From Antedon bifida (lineage: Eukaryota; Echinodermata; Crinoidea; Comatulida; Antedonidae), in the NCBI GenBank assembly GCA_963402885.1, contig OY727093.1:31371409-31435408 (forward strand): 64,000 bases of DNA, given 5' to 3'. Shown here one piece after another: positions 1-11,000 of the stretch. Under the pieces are notes generated by a model. The model saw only the letters and a program-made list of their open reading frames with translations. It ran no database searches and was not told the origin of the DNA. Position 1 is the first letter of the stretch, and each line of letters begins with the position of its first letter. The translations under genes were made by a program, and so were the position numbers.

Positions 1-66
1 TAGACAAGGCTTAAGATGCATTCTTGATTTATTTGTTTATTTCATGATACTTATTTTCTATACTAG

Positions 67-479
67 GTTGGTATGATCTTCCGTCTGACATCGTATTCTC
101 CCTTCCTGTCAAGTTCCACAAAGGCAGTTACGAAGTTGTCCAAGATCTTGATATTAACGATGACGACAAACGGACGCTAGAGAGTATCGCAAAAGAACTA
201 ATTTCCGAGAAAGAAGTCATATTTCCACCTTCACATACCAACACTCCAACACCATCACCGGTAAATACTGGTGAACCTCAAGTGTTTGGCACAGAGACCA
301 GTGAATCGAACCCTGTCACAGAGGAAAATCCTGAAAGTGTCGCAGCTGACACTGCAGATGTCAATATTGATCGTACTGGGCCGCTGTCAAGAATTGTTGA
401 AGAGGCCGAGCCAGATAGCAAAGATAAGACAAGAACTAATAGTGAAAAAGTACCCACTGAACCAATAAGCGAAGACTAA
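67..479 (+). CDS. MDH1B: Malate dehydrogenase-like (MDH1B type), last exon only
   Basis: This is the 3'-terminal coding exon of a gene that starts left of the window. A TTTTCTATACTAG acceptor precedes it and the frame is open to TAA at 477-479. The first ~50 residues (WYDLPSDIVFSLPV..., then a QDLDINDD segment and a helix ending KELISEKE) match the C-terminal strand and helix of cytosolic-type malate dehydrogenases, where GIPDDLLYSFPV-like and INDFSREKM-like motifs occur. The remaining ~85 residues are a Thr/Ser/Glu/Pro-rich, probably disordered tail that MDH1 lacks. Such a tail suits the divergent MDH1B group, which often has lost catalytic residues; those residues lie outside the window, so activity cannot be judged. 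Plain cytosolic MDH with a tail is the alternative. Confidence 0.6.
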
Positions 480-527
480 GACATATTAGCTTCTGTATCA
501 GTGCTGAAGTATTCATCCATAAGATGT

Positions 528-542
528 AATAAATTAAATAAA
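528..542 (+). promoter_or_regulatory. Polyadenylation signals of the MDH-like gene
   Basis: Two AATAAA hexamers (528-533 and 537-542) lie about 50 bases after the stop codon, as expected for the 3' UTR of the MDH-like gene. Confidence 0.5.
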
Positions 543-1134
543 CTTGTGTATATAGCACACCATGTGTCTTGCAATTGTCCAGTTTTAATTCTATTAACAC
601 ACTATCATCAGGAGACTTACTAGATTTAATTTTATTACCGATATAATTTGTTTGCGTTTGTTTGTATGTTATACATAACAATAATAAGTCAGGTATTGAG
701 TGTAACACCTAATAATTTGATACAATATTTAATCAATGTTTTAATATGATATCGATTTTATAAGATAACAAGAACCAGTTTGATAAGAGCTCAGTTTTTC
801 ACTTAAGCACTATCTTGACAAGCAAAACGACTGATAAATACCAATTGTGGAAAACTACGATATTTTTTACATGCATGATTAAACAGTGCATAATGAATAA
901 CATTGATTGAAACACTGTATTTTGGGATTAAGATATTATTTCTCCGTGCCCTTCTAATATCTGTTAGTTGTTAGTGTTGTTTTTGTTACTTCTTTTGTGG
1001 ATCTCGTGTGGGTTATTCAACGGTCATTTATTAGCCTATAATAATTTATAATAAAATCATCGGGATATCTATCACATCTCATTATCTTTATTATGTACAG
1101 TAATAATTTTAAACTTCCGCTAGAATACGCGAGG

Positions 1135-1250
1135 AAGCTTGGTTCCCACTAGCCACGCAACGCAAGGACGTAACGCAACGTAAGTGATTTGACCAATCAA
1201 TCACAAGCGATGGATTATTCGAACAATGGCTTGTCATTGGTCGACTCGTT
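1135..1250 (+). mobile_element. MITE fragment, AAGCTTGGTTCCCAC family
   Basis: Starts AAGCTTGGTTCCCACTAG, followed by ACGCAACGCAAGGACGTAACG and GACCAATCA/CACAAGCGA, the left-arm landmarks shared with the copies near 18541, 38413, 47970 and 50456. The right arm is degraded. Confidence 0.55.
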
Positions 1251-1639
1251 TCAGGGAGATACTGCCGACAAATTGTCATTGGCGGCAGACCAGCCTTCGC
1301 GAAATCTCAATTCATATGATACCATTGAATTGTTATTGAATGAAGAGTTTTCTACTGAGCTAAATCCATTCGTCATTGGCACACGAAGGGTCACAAACCT
1401 GTAATTGTGCGTGCGCACGGTTTTATTGTTGTTGGACAATACTGTAATTGTATTACTTAGCATTAAACTATTAATTTGCCGAGACTACGCGCATTATGAC
1501 GTTTCTTCGCTGAACAAAATCCGTAAAAACTGTGTGTCGAGTTCGTTTATTTATCAATGGTACAATTACAATCAGTATTCTTTTTTTAATCGACTGGTGA
1601 GGAGGAGCACGTTCTAAATGTCTACGCATGTGCAAATAA

Positions 1640-2023
1640 TTTACCATGACGTAGTTCCCTGGTCATAATTCGTCGCTAATAATAATCGAAAGCTCCCATT
1701 ATCAAATTTGTAGAAAATTATTAAATATTCTTCAATTATTATTCAGACCTACATTTAGGTCTGTGCAGTTTCTTCGATGACGCATGCGCACGTATGTTTA
1801 TAAGTCTGAAATCTTTACCATGCTCAATATACCAACCATGACGTATTTAGTTCCCTGGTCATAATAACACTAATAATCGAAAGGTCCCCTTATCAAATTT
1901 GTAGAAAATTATTAAATATTCTTCAATTATTATTCAGACCTACATTTAGGTCTGCGCAGTTTCTTCGATTACGTAGTCAGTATCTATTCGCACGCATGTT
2001 TACAAGTCCGAAATCTTTACCTT
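1640..2023. repeat. Two direct copies of a ~185-bp sequence
   Basis: The blocks at about 1645-1822 and 1836-2023 share long near-identical stretches: CCATGACGTA...CCCTGGTCATAAT, ATCAAATTTGTAGAAAATTA, CAGACCTACATTTAGGTCTG and GTCTGAAATCTTTACC. They are adjacent and in the same orientation, so this is a local tandem duplication. Confidence 0.7.
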
Positions 2024-3170
2024 TCAAAATATCAAGTGTTGATGTTAACTTGGACCAGCTGAAGCGGGGCATGACGAAGAATGCAACAACTTTGATTGAA
2101 AAACGCTGATTAAACTAGAAAATCGATCGATGAGCATTCGCATCAATTACGATTAGAACGTTACATGATAAACGGCGGCGCCAAATTAACGTAGACAGAA
2201 CGTCGATATAGGATGAAGCGAATGAGAATGGTATGCCAGCATTTCGTCACTTCTTACGTATTGATTATTTTATGAAACAATAGATACCATCAAAAACTAC
2301 TAATCAACAACCTGATGTAGTTCGGTAAGTGGCAGTAGTGTCGGGCATTCACGTTTTACTCGACAGATCTCGGTCATCCTGTTGAACGCAAAGGACGACG
2401 AAAGGCCGATGCGCTCTGAATAAACACACGTGAAGCGACACGCGTCAAGCGGCGTCAAACGAAAGCGAGTCGCATGAAGCTTCGCGCGTAAATTGTTCGG
2501 TGTGCACACACCGGCCTTTATGCACCAGATCATCGTCAGCGTTGGAAACAGCCCCAAACGCATATTGGATTCGCACTAGTTACATTCGTCACACACTCGT
2601 CACACACGCGTTACAATCGTCACACTCGTTACACACTGCCGTTGCTCAACTCTGATGCACACTCTTTACGTGGTACACTAACATTATTTTCGACCAATAT
2701 TAAATATCGCTATCAAATAAAACGTAAAATGTTAATAATCTTTTAAATTAAACATATTTAATCCTTATTTCAAACCTACAAAATAAATAAAGGTATAGTA
2801 CCATTTCAACCAATCAACGGTACTTATAAAACCCAGATACGTAAGCGATCTATCATTATGAGCGCAGTGGGAGAATTTTATATGATTGCTGGAAACAGAC
2901 AGATAATAAGAAACTCGTTATAAATGATTGGTTTACTATTTATTACCCATATCTTCCAAAATTTAAATAAAATCTGTTTAGTCCGTGAAATGGTATGAAA
3001 ATATATTGATTCTATATATTTATTTTATTAGGCCTAACTTTAATTTAATCAATTTTTTTTCCCGAAAATAAAATTGTAATGATGATGGGGGGACGCGTAA
3101 TTATTTCCCAAAGAATTTTTCTGAAGATCTGACAGTTTACGCGTGAATCTAGAATTTAACCAAATAGTTC

Positions 3171-3316
3171 GTCTGACTATCACACTTTATGTGACAAAAA
3201 TATGTGATGTGCCCATATTATAGACACGATGATGTCACATCACTACCATATTTGGGCATATCACTACCATATTTGGGCGCATCACACTTTGTGGTTTGAT
3301 AGTGCAGACAGAGCTT
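3171..3316 (+). mobile_element. Palindromic ~150-bp MITE, copy 1 (orientation A)
   Basis: The left end has decayed (GTCTGACTATCACACTTTATG); the right end GATAGTGCAGACAGAGCTT is intact. The centre has ATGTGATGTGCCCATAT, GATGATGTCA and two 21-bp ATCACTACCATATTTGGGC units. Confidence 0.8.
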
Positions 3317-4294
3317 TAGAAGTTCCTTTACATTTCATGAATCAGAGACTTGACGAATGTTCTAGGTGACGTCACGATCCCCCACTATATCAGAACCTGT
3401 TATATGATATTCAAGAACAAACAATTTAAGTGTAAGACCTATTACAGATATCATACAGTACTCGATGAAAATACTCAGATTTTCACTCCTAAACTGACAT
3501 CTTTCAAATATTTCACACATTTCTTAAATCAATTCTCTTCAAGTTGATACTGTGGATCACACTTGATCTTGCTAGCCAATCACAGATCAATCTACATCGT
3601 TTGTATTCAAGAAGGATTGAGAAAAAGTGAATTGAAAAATTACGAGACACTATAGACATGTTATATAATGGTGTGTGTGGGAATTAAAGCACCGTTCAAT
3701 TAACAATTTCAATCTAGCAAATATTTTATTTCAATATTCGTTCGTCGCTGCTGCCACGCGATTATGATGCTGGGGCATCAGAGCGAACTACGCACAGACT
3801 TTATGATTCCGTGACGTCAGAAATATAAAAAATCAAAATAAATATAATTGTATGATTTGCTTTATTTTAGATTATTTAAATAGTTATCAAAGTATGGTAG
3901 GATAGAATAACACATTAGTAAAATTATTTTAGAAAGCGTATATTTTAAATAGGCTTATTGTGTATATAAGTGGAGACATAATTTATGTTTTTCTAATACT
4001 ATTACTACGGAAATAATTGCCGAATAAATTTATATATTAATGATTTTTATATTTATCATAATGATTAATATCAATACCATTTCTTTTCATAAAACTAAAC
4101 TTATTGCAATTTTATAACTCGGACAGGACCACAAGGTAAAACAGATGTATTTTTACTTGATTGTGAAATCCTGTATAAATATGTTGTTATTTATCAAAAC
4201 AAGATCAAACAACTAAATAAATCGAGCATGCGCGGCTTACCATTTCCTCACATGGCGTAAGGCCAATAATAATAGTAAACTGATTCTGTTGAAT

Positions 4295-4404
4295 GCATGA
4301 TGGGAAGGGTTTGAGAGCAAACGTCACGACGCGCGCGTACATACAAACAACAAATCACGTACGTACGCGTCGTGACGTTTGCTCATAAACCCTTCCCATC
4401 ATGC
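4295..4404. repeat. 110-bp near-perfect hairpin
   Basis: Left arm GCATGATGGGAAGGGTTTGA plus GAGCAAACGTCACGACGCG is mirrored by CGCGTCGTGACGTTTGCTC plus ATAAACCCTTCCCATCATGC, leaving a ~30-base loop. The arms are ~39 bases with very few mismatches. It could be a young foldback/MITE insertion about 600 bp upstream of the GAD start. Each arm holds a CGTCACGACG core resembling a half cAMP-response element. Confidence 0.7.
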
Positions 4405-5006
4405 GTCGCGCACGCTATTTGCGATAAACCCAGAGATATGTAATAAGCTATATAATATCATTGGATAAACCTTATCCCCAAAATTGATTTAATGAATATA
4501 ATTAAAATGTGGTATTTGAGTGTTGAACTTAACTAACATTAGTAGTACTTGAATTGATTGGTTCCTCGTAATTCAAATTTAACGGCCATTTACGTAACCG
4601 GAGTAATTACATGAAGCAGTTTAATTAATTTTTTACATCCTTGTCAATATTCACTTCGATTACATAAATAAGTGATGCAAACTCACAGATATCAAATCTA
4701 TCTTCAATGAATTATTTCGACTCCCATCTGTGGTCTACGATTTCACGAACATCAGGTTCGATCGAAGATCTGATAGATAGTATAAGAGGAAGCTTTCTAC
4801 TTGAATAAGCACAGGCGTGTGATTGCAATTACTGAGATAGTTGAAGTTATTATTTACTTCTCACCAACGTATCTACCATTCAGTTAGGAAGAATCGTCTG
4901 CAGTGCACGAACTTAGCGGGAAATATATCTGAACTTTTATCTATTCTTTATTGACGTGATTTTGTTTTTTTTACGACTGTACCGTTACTAAAAACCGACG
5001 TTAAAT

Positions 5007-8000
5007 ATGTCTCGACGTAGGCTGATGAGTGCAGAAGTTATTTCAGATTCTAACCGGATGGCGGGAGTTACGGAACGAATCGGTTCGCTTGGATTAAACG
5101 GCTCGAAAAAAGATTTGCGAGAACGTGATAATGAACGACTGAGACGGACTATGTCCGTGGATGACGCGTTGATTACTCAGCCTCAACAAGAAGAGCTCCA
5201 ACCTGACTATTTTGAGCTCTATGCACGAGGTTAGCTTTTTCTTTTTTTAAGAGTTTATTAAAATGCCAAATTCGATTAAAAATGCACGAGGTGTTAGCTT
5301 TTTAATTTACTTCATTTTTTGCAAGTGTTTCTTTTAAAATCCCAAATTCGATTAAAAAAGCGCACAATTCTCCACTCTTTTTTGTACTTTCTAATTATTA
5401 TCATTATTAGTATTATTACAGTCTAAAAATCAAATAAATATTTATTTATTTCATTTCAAATAAAATAATCACATTAAGCCTGCTTTTTTCATGTTTTTTG
5501 TTTTGTTTTTTAAAAACATAATTTTTTTTTTTCATATTTGGTAAATGTTTAAATGGCGAATAAACACAATAAAGTAAGGTGTGTGGACATATTCCAAAAA
5601 AAAGAACTTTATTTTATATGTTATGATATTTTGGAACCACAATTATTATTTAACTCAACAAATTTCACTCTATATATTATTATTATTATAATTAGTTTGC
5701 AGGCTAGAGCTACTGTGAAATATGAATATATTACATCATTGTGTTTTATTGTGACTGTGCTGGAAAATGAATGATTTTTGTTTAAATTGCTTATTGTATT
5801 TTTGTTTAATGTACTTTTAATCGTCGTTTTGAAGCAAAATTGCAATTAAAATGTTATATCTTGAATCAATATACTAATTTGTGGGCTGTAATTGTCATTT
5901 TAAAATTCCCAATGATATTTTTACGGTCCAAGTATTGGAGACAATATATCTACGCAGTTACCTTACAATATTGACCATCGGAGCCTGGCAAAGTAATCCT
6001 TGACCATTAAACTGGTACATTTCAATCAGAAAGTGACCATAACGGTTAACCTCAAACTGTATTAAGGTATTGTTCAAATGGTATCAATAGAACATGTTTC
6101 AATTCAACCTAAACTTGTGTATAAATGCACAAGAAAACCCATTTTTAGATTTTGTATGTAGAAAGAAGATGAAGTCTATAATTCAGCTTTTAATTAACGT
6201 AAATTACGTAACATTTTTTGCAAATTTATTTTTTGTATTTCGTGGGAACAACCCACCTTTATCATTTTCTCTTTCTTTTTTTTTCATTACTTATTACATA
6301 TAAGTTGACAACATTAATATACAGCTCCCCTTTTAATTGCTAAAATATAAACATTTGTGAAAAAGCTTCATCGGAGTTAAAAAAAAAAGATAATTTATTT
6401 TGAGGGAAATCCTAACAAGTTTATTATTACAAATAAAGATTTACCTCAAATTAATCTTTACTTATTTGTTTAGTTCCTTTGGAAGGTTCCATGGCTGTTA
6501 CAAGTTACATCTGTAGGCCTATATGAATAATTATCTTTTTCTCATCATTTTTATTTCATCAACCCAATAAATGGTATAAAATGATATAATGTTATACTCC
6601 AAACAACCATTGTTCAGCTTGCCACGCCAATCTATATGTTCCTGCAATATTGGTATTGATAATTTGTAAAGCTAATCTAAAAAGTATTGCAATATAAATA
6701 TTGATTTATATTTTCCGAATAAAATTACTGAAATATCTGATAATATAAACTAGTTTATTAGATATTATTAGCATTATTTCCCTAGGTAAACCACGGGGGT
6801 ATCGTCCTCGACATAATTAATATTTTATGGCAACCATATCCCCGGATGACACACCGGGTATAATCTACAGACGAACGTTACTTGCACTTGCTATGTTGTA
6901 GTTTCAAATGACTGCACAAAATAATGGCATAATGTGTGGCATTCATTTATTTTATTTATTTATTTCACTTTATTTATAGAGGATGACCCTAAACAGTGTA
7001 TGCTGACAGTGGCCATGTGCATACTAGTACACCGGGGTAACCCCTACTCGTCTCGAAAGATGTACTAGGTTCTTTAAAGTGCACATGAGCTAGATGTGTA
7101 CACTGGACTACGGTTTATAGTCCTTATTCTTATTCATTTCACAGGGGTTTAACCCAAATAAAACACACCATTCCCAGTGCTGTATCTCCACATACTATCT
7201 ATTTCCGAAGTATCATAGGGCATAGGAATATTTGGTAATACAGCATCTAATTCATATCACATGTGGTGCCTGTATCATGTAAGGTTAAGGGTTAGATTAC
7301 TACTTGTAGATACATGTTAAAGACGTTTTACCAAATATTTCTATGACACTTCGGAAATAGATAAAGCACCGAGAATCGGCTGAATAAACAAAAACATATG
7401 TATGAAATAATACACCAATATTGGTAATACGGTTAAAAGTGATTAAATAAATGATGAATATTTATATCACCGTAAGAATCTTTAATTTATGTGGAAAGTG
7501 TTACAAACATCTGTATAAGCCTATATCATCATGAATTATTATTAGTACACAATATTGGTAATACGGTATTTAAAATGATTTAATGCATGATAAATTTATC
7601 ACCGTATGCATGTTTAGTTTCTTTGGAAGGTACCGTGGTTGTTACAAACATATGTATAAGCCTATATCATAATGAATTATTATTAGTACACCAATATTGG
7701 TAATACGGTTGAAAGTGATTTAATGCATGATCATTATCATATCACCGTATGAATGTTTAGTTTATTTAGAATGTTCCCGGTGGTCGTTACAAACATCTGT
7801 ATAGGCCTTTATCTTATGATTTATTAGTACACTAATAGGCCTATTCGTTCAATGCTTGATGAATATTATATGAGACCGTATAAATAACAGAGTTTAACTT
7901 TCCTGTGTCATTTCACACTTTACAACAACTGTTGACTTAACAGATATGTTACATTCGTGTTCGGGCTAATTCAATATATCTTTGGCTATTAATGTCGACG

Positions 8001-11000
8001 GTGTACTCGTATTAACCGCTGTTGACTGTCTGAACATAGTCGGTTATTATACTCTACTTAAGAAGATAGATCTTTTTTTCAATCATCGTGCAATGTCTTC
8101 ACCGTATATTAAACGTTCGTTAAATATTCTTTATAATTACTGCACCCGATTCTGCTACTGTTAATAGGTGGTATCTGAAAAACTAGTCATAAACGTTGCT
8201 GTCTGCATTATTTTCATTTCGTTATTTCATATTAACACTTAAAATAAATTGAACATATTAATGTCAACATTACGTATATTTTGAGATTGTTAAAAGAAAT
8301 AATATATACTTGTGGAAAGTTTCATCAACGTGTAATTTGAAAGATATTTTATTTTGGTGGAATACTTCAATTAACTTGTGTTATATATAATTATAATATG
8401 CTTTAATAGAAATACTCTAATATCGATTTGTTTTTAGATCTTTTACCAGCTAAAGAATCCGGAGAACTGACAGGAAAGTTCCTGAAAGAAGTCACAGAGC
8501 AACTGGTCGAATACATCCAAGGATCGTTTGAACGAAAGAACAAAGTTATTGACTTCATGCAGCCGTCAGAACTAAAAGAAAAACTTCATCTTGATCTGCC
8601 AGATAAAGCAGAAAACCTGGATCAAATTCTTCTGGACATAAAAAACACGCTACGATATTGCGTCATAACCGGTTAGAATTTAAAGAAAATATTTTTTTTT
8701 TCAATTTCAATGTCACCTAATAGTTATTCACTTTGACCAAAAACTGGATAAAAAAAAATTGATTTACCTGAAAAAAAGAAGTAATTTAAAGCAAAAAAAA
8801 TACTTAAATTGTCTGTCAGACAATAGTTTTTGGTTAAAATTAACTGTTTCTTTTGTCTTATAGGCCTAAGGGAAATAATATTTTTGTGCGTGTTTTTTCA
8901 CAGAAGTAGTGAATAACTGAAAAATGGTCTATTAAAGTCTGATTTTATTACTTTTTTCATGTTTTGGGGGGACAATACATCTTTAAATTGATTGTTCGGC
9001 CTCCTATTACGATCTCCTGAAAGTGTTTTCATGCACATTCATTTTTGAATATAACTGTAATCTTAAATTAGCAAGAACAATTATAATGACAATCATTTAG
9101 ACACAGATTGTAGTGACTAAAATGACCTGCCTGTATACCTCAGGGAATGTTTCTAAATGGACAGAAATTAACCATTTTTATTACGAATATATACAAATAA
9201 ATTACTTAAAGTAGCAATTGCCTTAGGAGAAATTGTTTGTAATGGAAAAACGGATAACGTTTTAAGGGTAAGCAGTGACTTAAACGTGTTATACAAACAA
9301 TGTAAGGCGGATACCTCGACTGTGTACAGTTTGGCATGTATTGATTTACAGTGTGAAATGAGTCGATGTCAATCTAATAACACTTAACAAAATGTTTTCA
9401 CAATTGTGTGTTATTCTAATTCAAGTGGATAAGATTGTATTGAATCTCATGCTTGTCTGCTGCTGTCTCTAGATTTTTTTCAGCCAATTATCCAACTTGT
9501 ACAATCATGCGATCTTTTATAAAACGCATCACGAATCAGAGAAGCAGAGCACGACAGTCGATGGTACAGTGTATTAGGAAAATAACGGCACACCCAAACT
9601 TAAAAAAAAGAAAAAGTCCATGAGCGTATTTGTATTTGTTGTTTGATCTCTAAATTACAGACAAATTTCTAAATTTAAAAGAAATGCCAAGAGGGCCTAT
9701 ATCGTTGATTGTCGCTTTAAACTTTGTATCACAATAATTTTATTTCAAATAATACCAAAGCGAATCAGAATTTTTAAAAAACATGATAATCGATCTCATT
9801 TTTTTTCTCACAAAACTAAACATTTTTCCTCCTGATTGTTTGTATTACAGGTTTTACTTTATTGTGTAATTCTGTATAAAGATGTTGTTAAATAAATAAA
9901 TGAATAAATAAAAGACATACTATCTTCATACAGGACATCCAAGATTTTTCAACCAATTATCTCAGGGTTGTGACGTCATTTCAACTGCTGGCGAATGGGT
10001 CACCGCTGCTGTTAACACAAATATGTATGTCATTTTAATTTCTATTTTAATCAATATAATTTTACCTTTATAGATCAATATATTTTCAAAAAACTCTACA
10101 GCTTAGGTGAACATTCTATAAACTGATACTTTTTTTCATTCATAGGTTTACATATGAAATTGCTCCAGTTTTCACCTTGATTGAAAAAGCTACGTTGAAG
10201 AAAATGCGCGAATTTATCGGTTACAAAGATGGAGAGGGAATATTCTGTCCAGGTAACTGCACTGACTATTTTTATTTCAGAAAACAAACTCAGTCATCAG
10301 CTCTGATCTGTTTAAGACGGAGTGAGCGTGGTGGGTCAAGTTTCTGTCTACACTATCAAACTAGGTTGACAAAAAAGTGTGATCTGCCCAAATATGGTAT
10401 GATATGACATGGTAGTGATATGACATTATCATAGACACATCACATTTCTTGTCACAAAGTTTGATAGTGTAGACAAGGCTTTAGAGCGTATTCATACATA
10501 CTAATAAAACATGAAAAAGCATAATGAAAATGTTTCTACTTTTCAACCTTTCGTTTTCACTATATTAATCGTAAAACTATTTTACAATGTTCTTGTGACA
10601 GGAGGCGCAATCTCTAACCTGTATGCTGTTCTAGCAGCAAGACAACATAGATTGCCACAGTGCAAACGAATGGGACTAAAAGGCATGCCGCAACTTGTCA
10701 TTTTTACATCTGTAGACGTAAGTCATTAATCTAATATCTAACAAGCCTTAACCTCTGTCTACACGTTTAAACTTTATGTGACAAACAAATGTGATGTGCC
10801 CATATATGGACATTATCACTTCTGTAGACGTAAGTCATTAATCTAATCATAGACAGTGCTTTAAACTATGTAAAAATTAATGTATTCATGTTTTTATAAA
10901 GCTAAATATTTGTATATAAGTCATAAGAGTTTTGTATAGAAACTCATAGAATTCAAATCGTTGATGAAACTTAATAATAGTTTAACTTACTGTACCGTTT

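Larger units (their letters stand above)
543..5006. other. Intergenic region between MDH-like gene and GAD
   Basis: No gene is supported. The short open frames here have no splice partners or family features. Contents seen: an AAGCTTGGTTCCCAC-family MITE fragment (1135-1250), a ~185-bp direct duplication (1640-2023), one 150-bp MITE (3171-3316) and a 110-bp hairpin (4295-4404). The last ~200 bases before 5007 should contain the GAD promoter and 5' UTR; no clear TATA box was recognised there. Confidence 0.6.
5230..8437 (+). other. GAD intron 1
   Basis: 3.2-kb intron with no supported gene. Seen inside: a probable dispersed repeat around 6960-7135 (ACCGGGGTAACCCC and TGTACTAGGTTCTTTAAAGT), an inverted repeat at 7190-7365, and 145-bp tandem repeats at 7407-7870. 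The short open frames are AT-rich chance frames. Confidence 0.6.
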
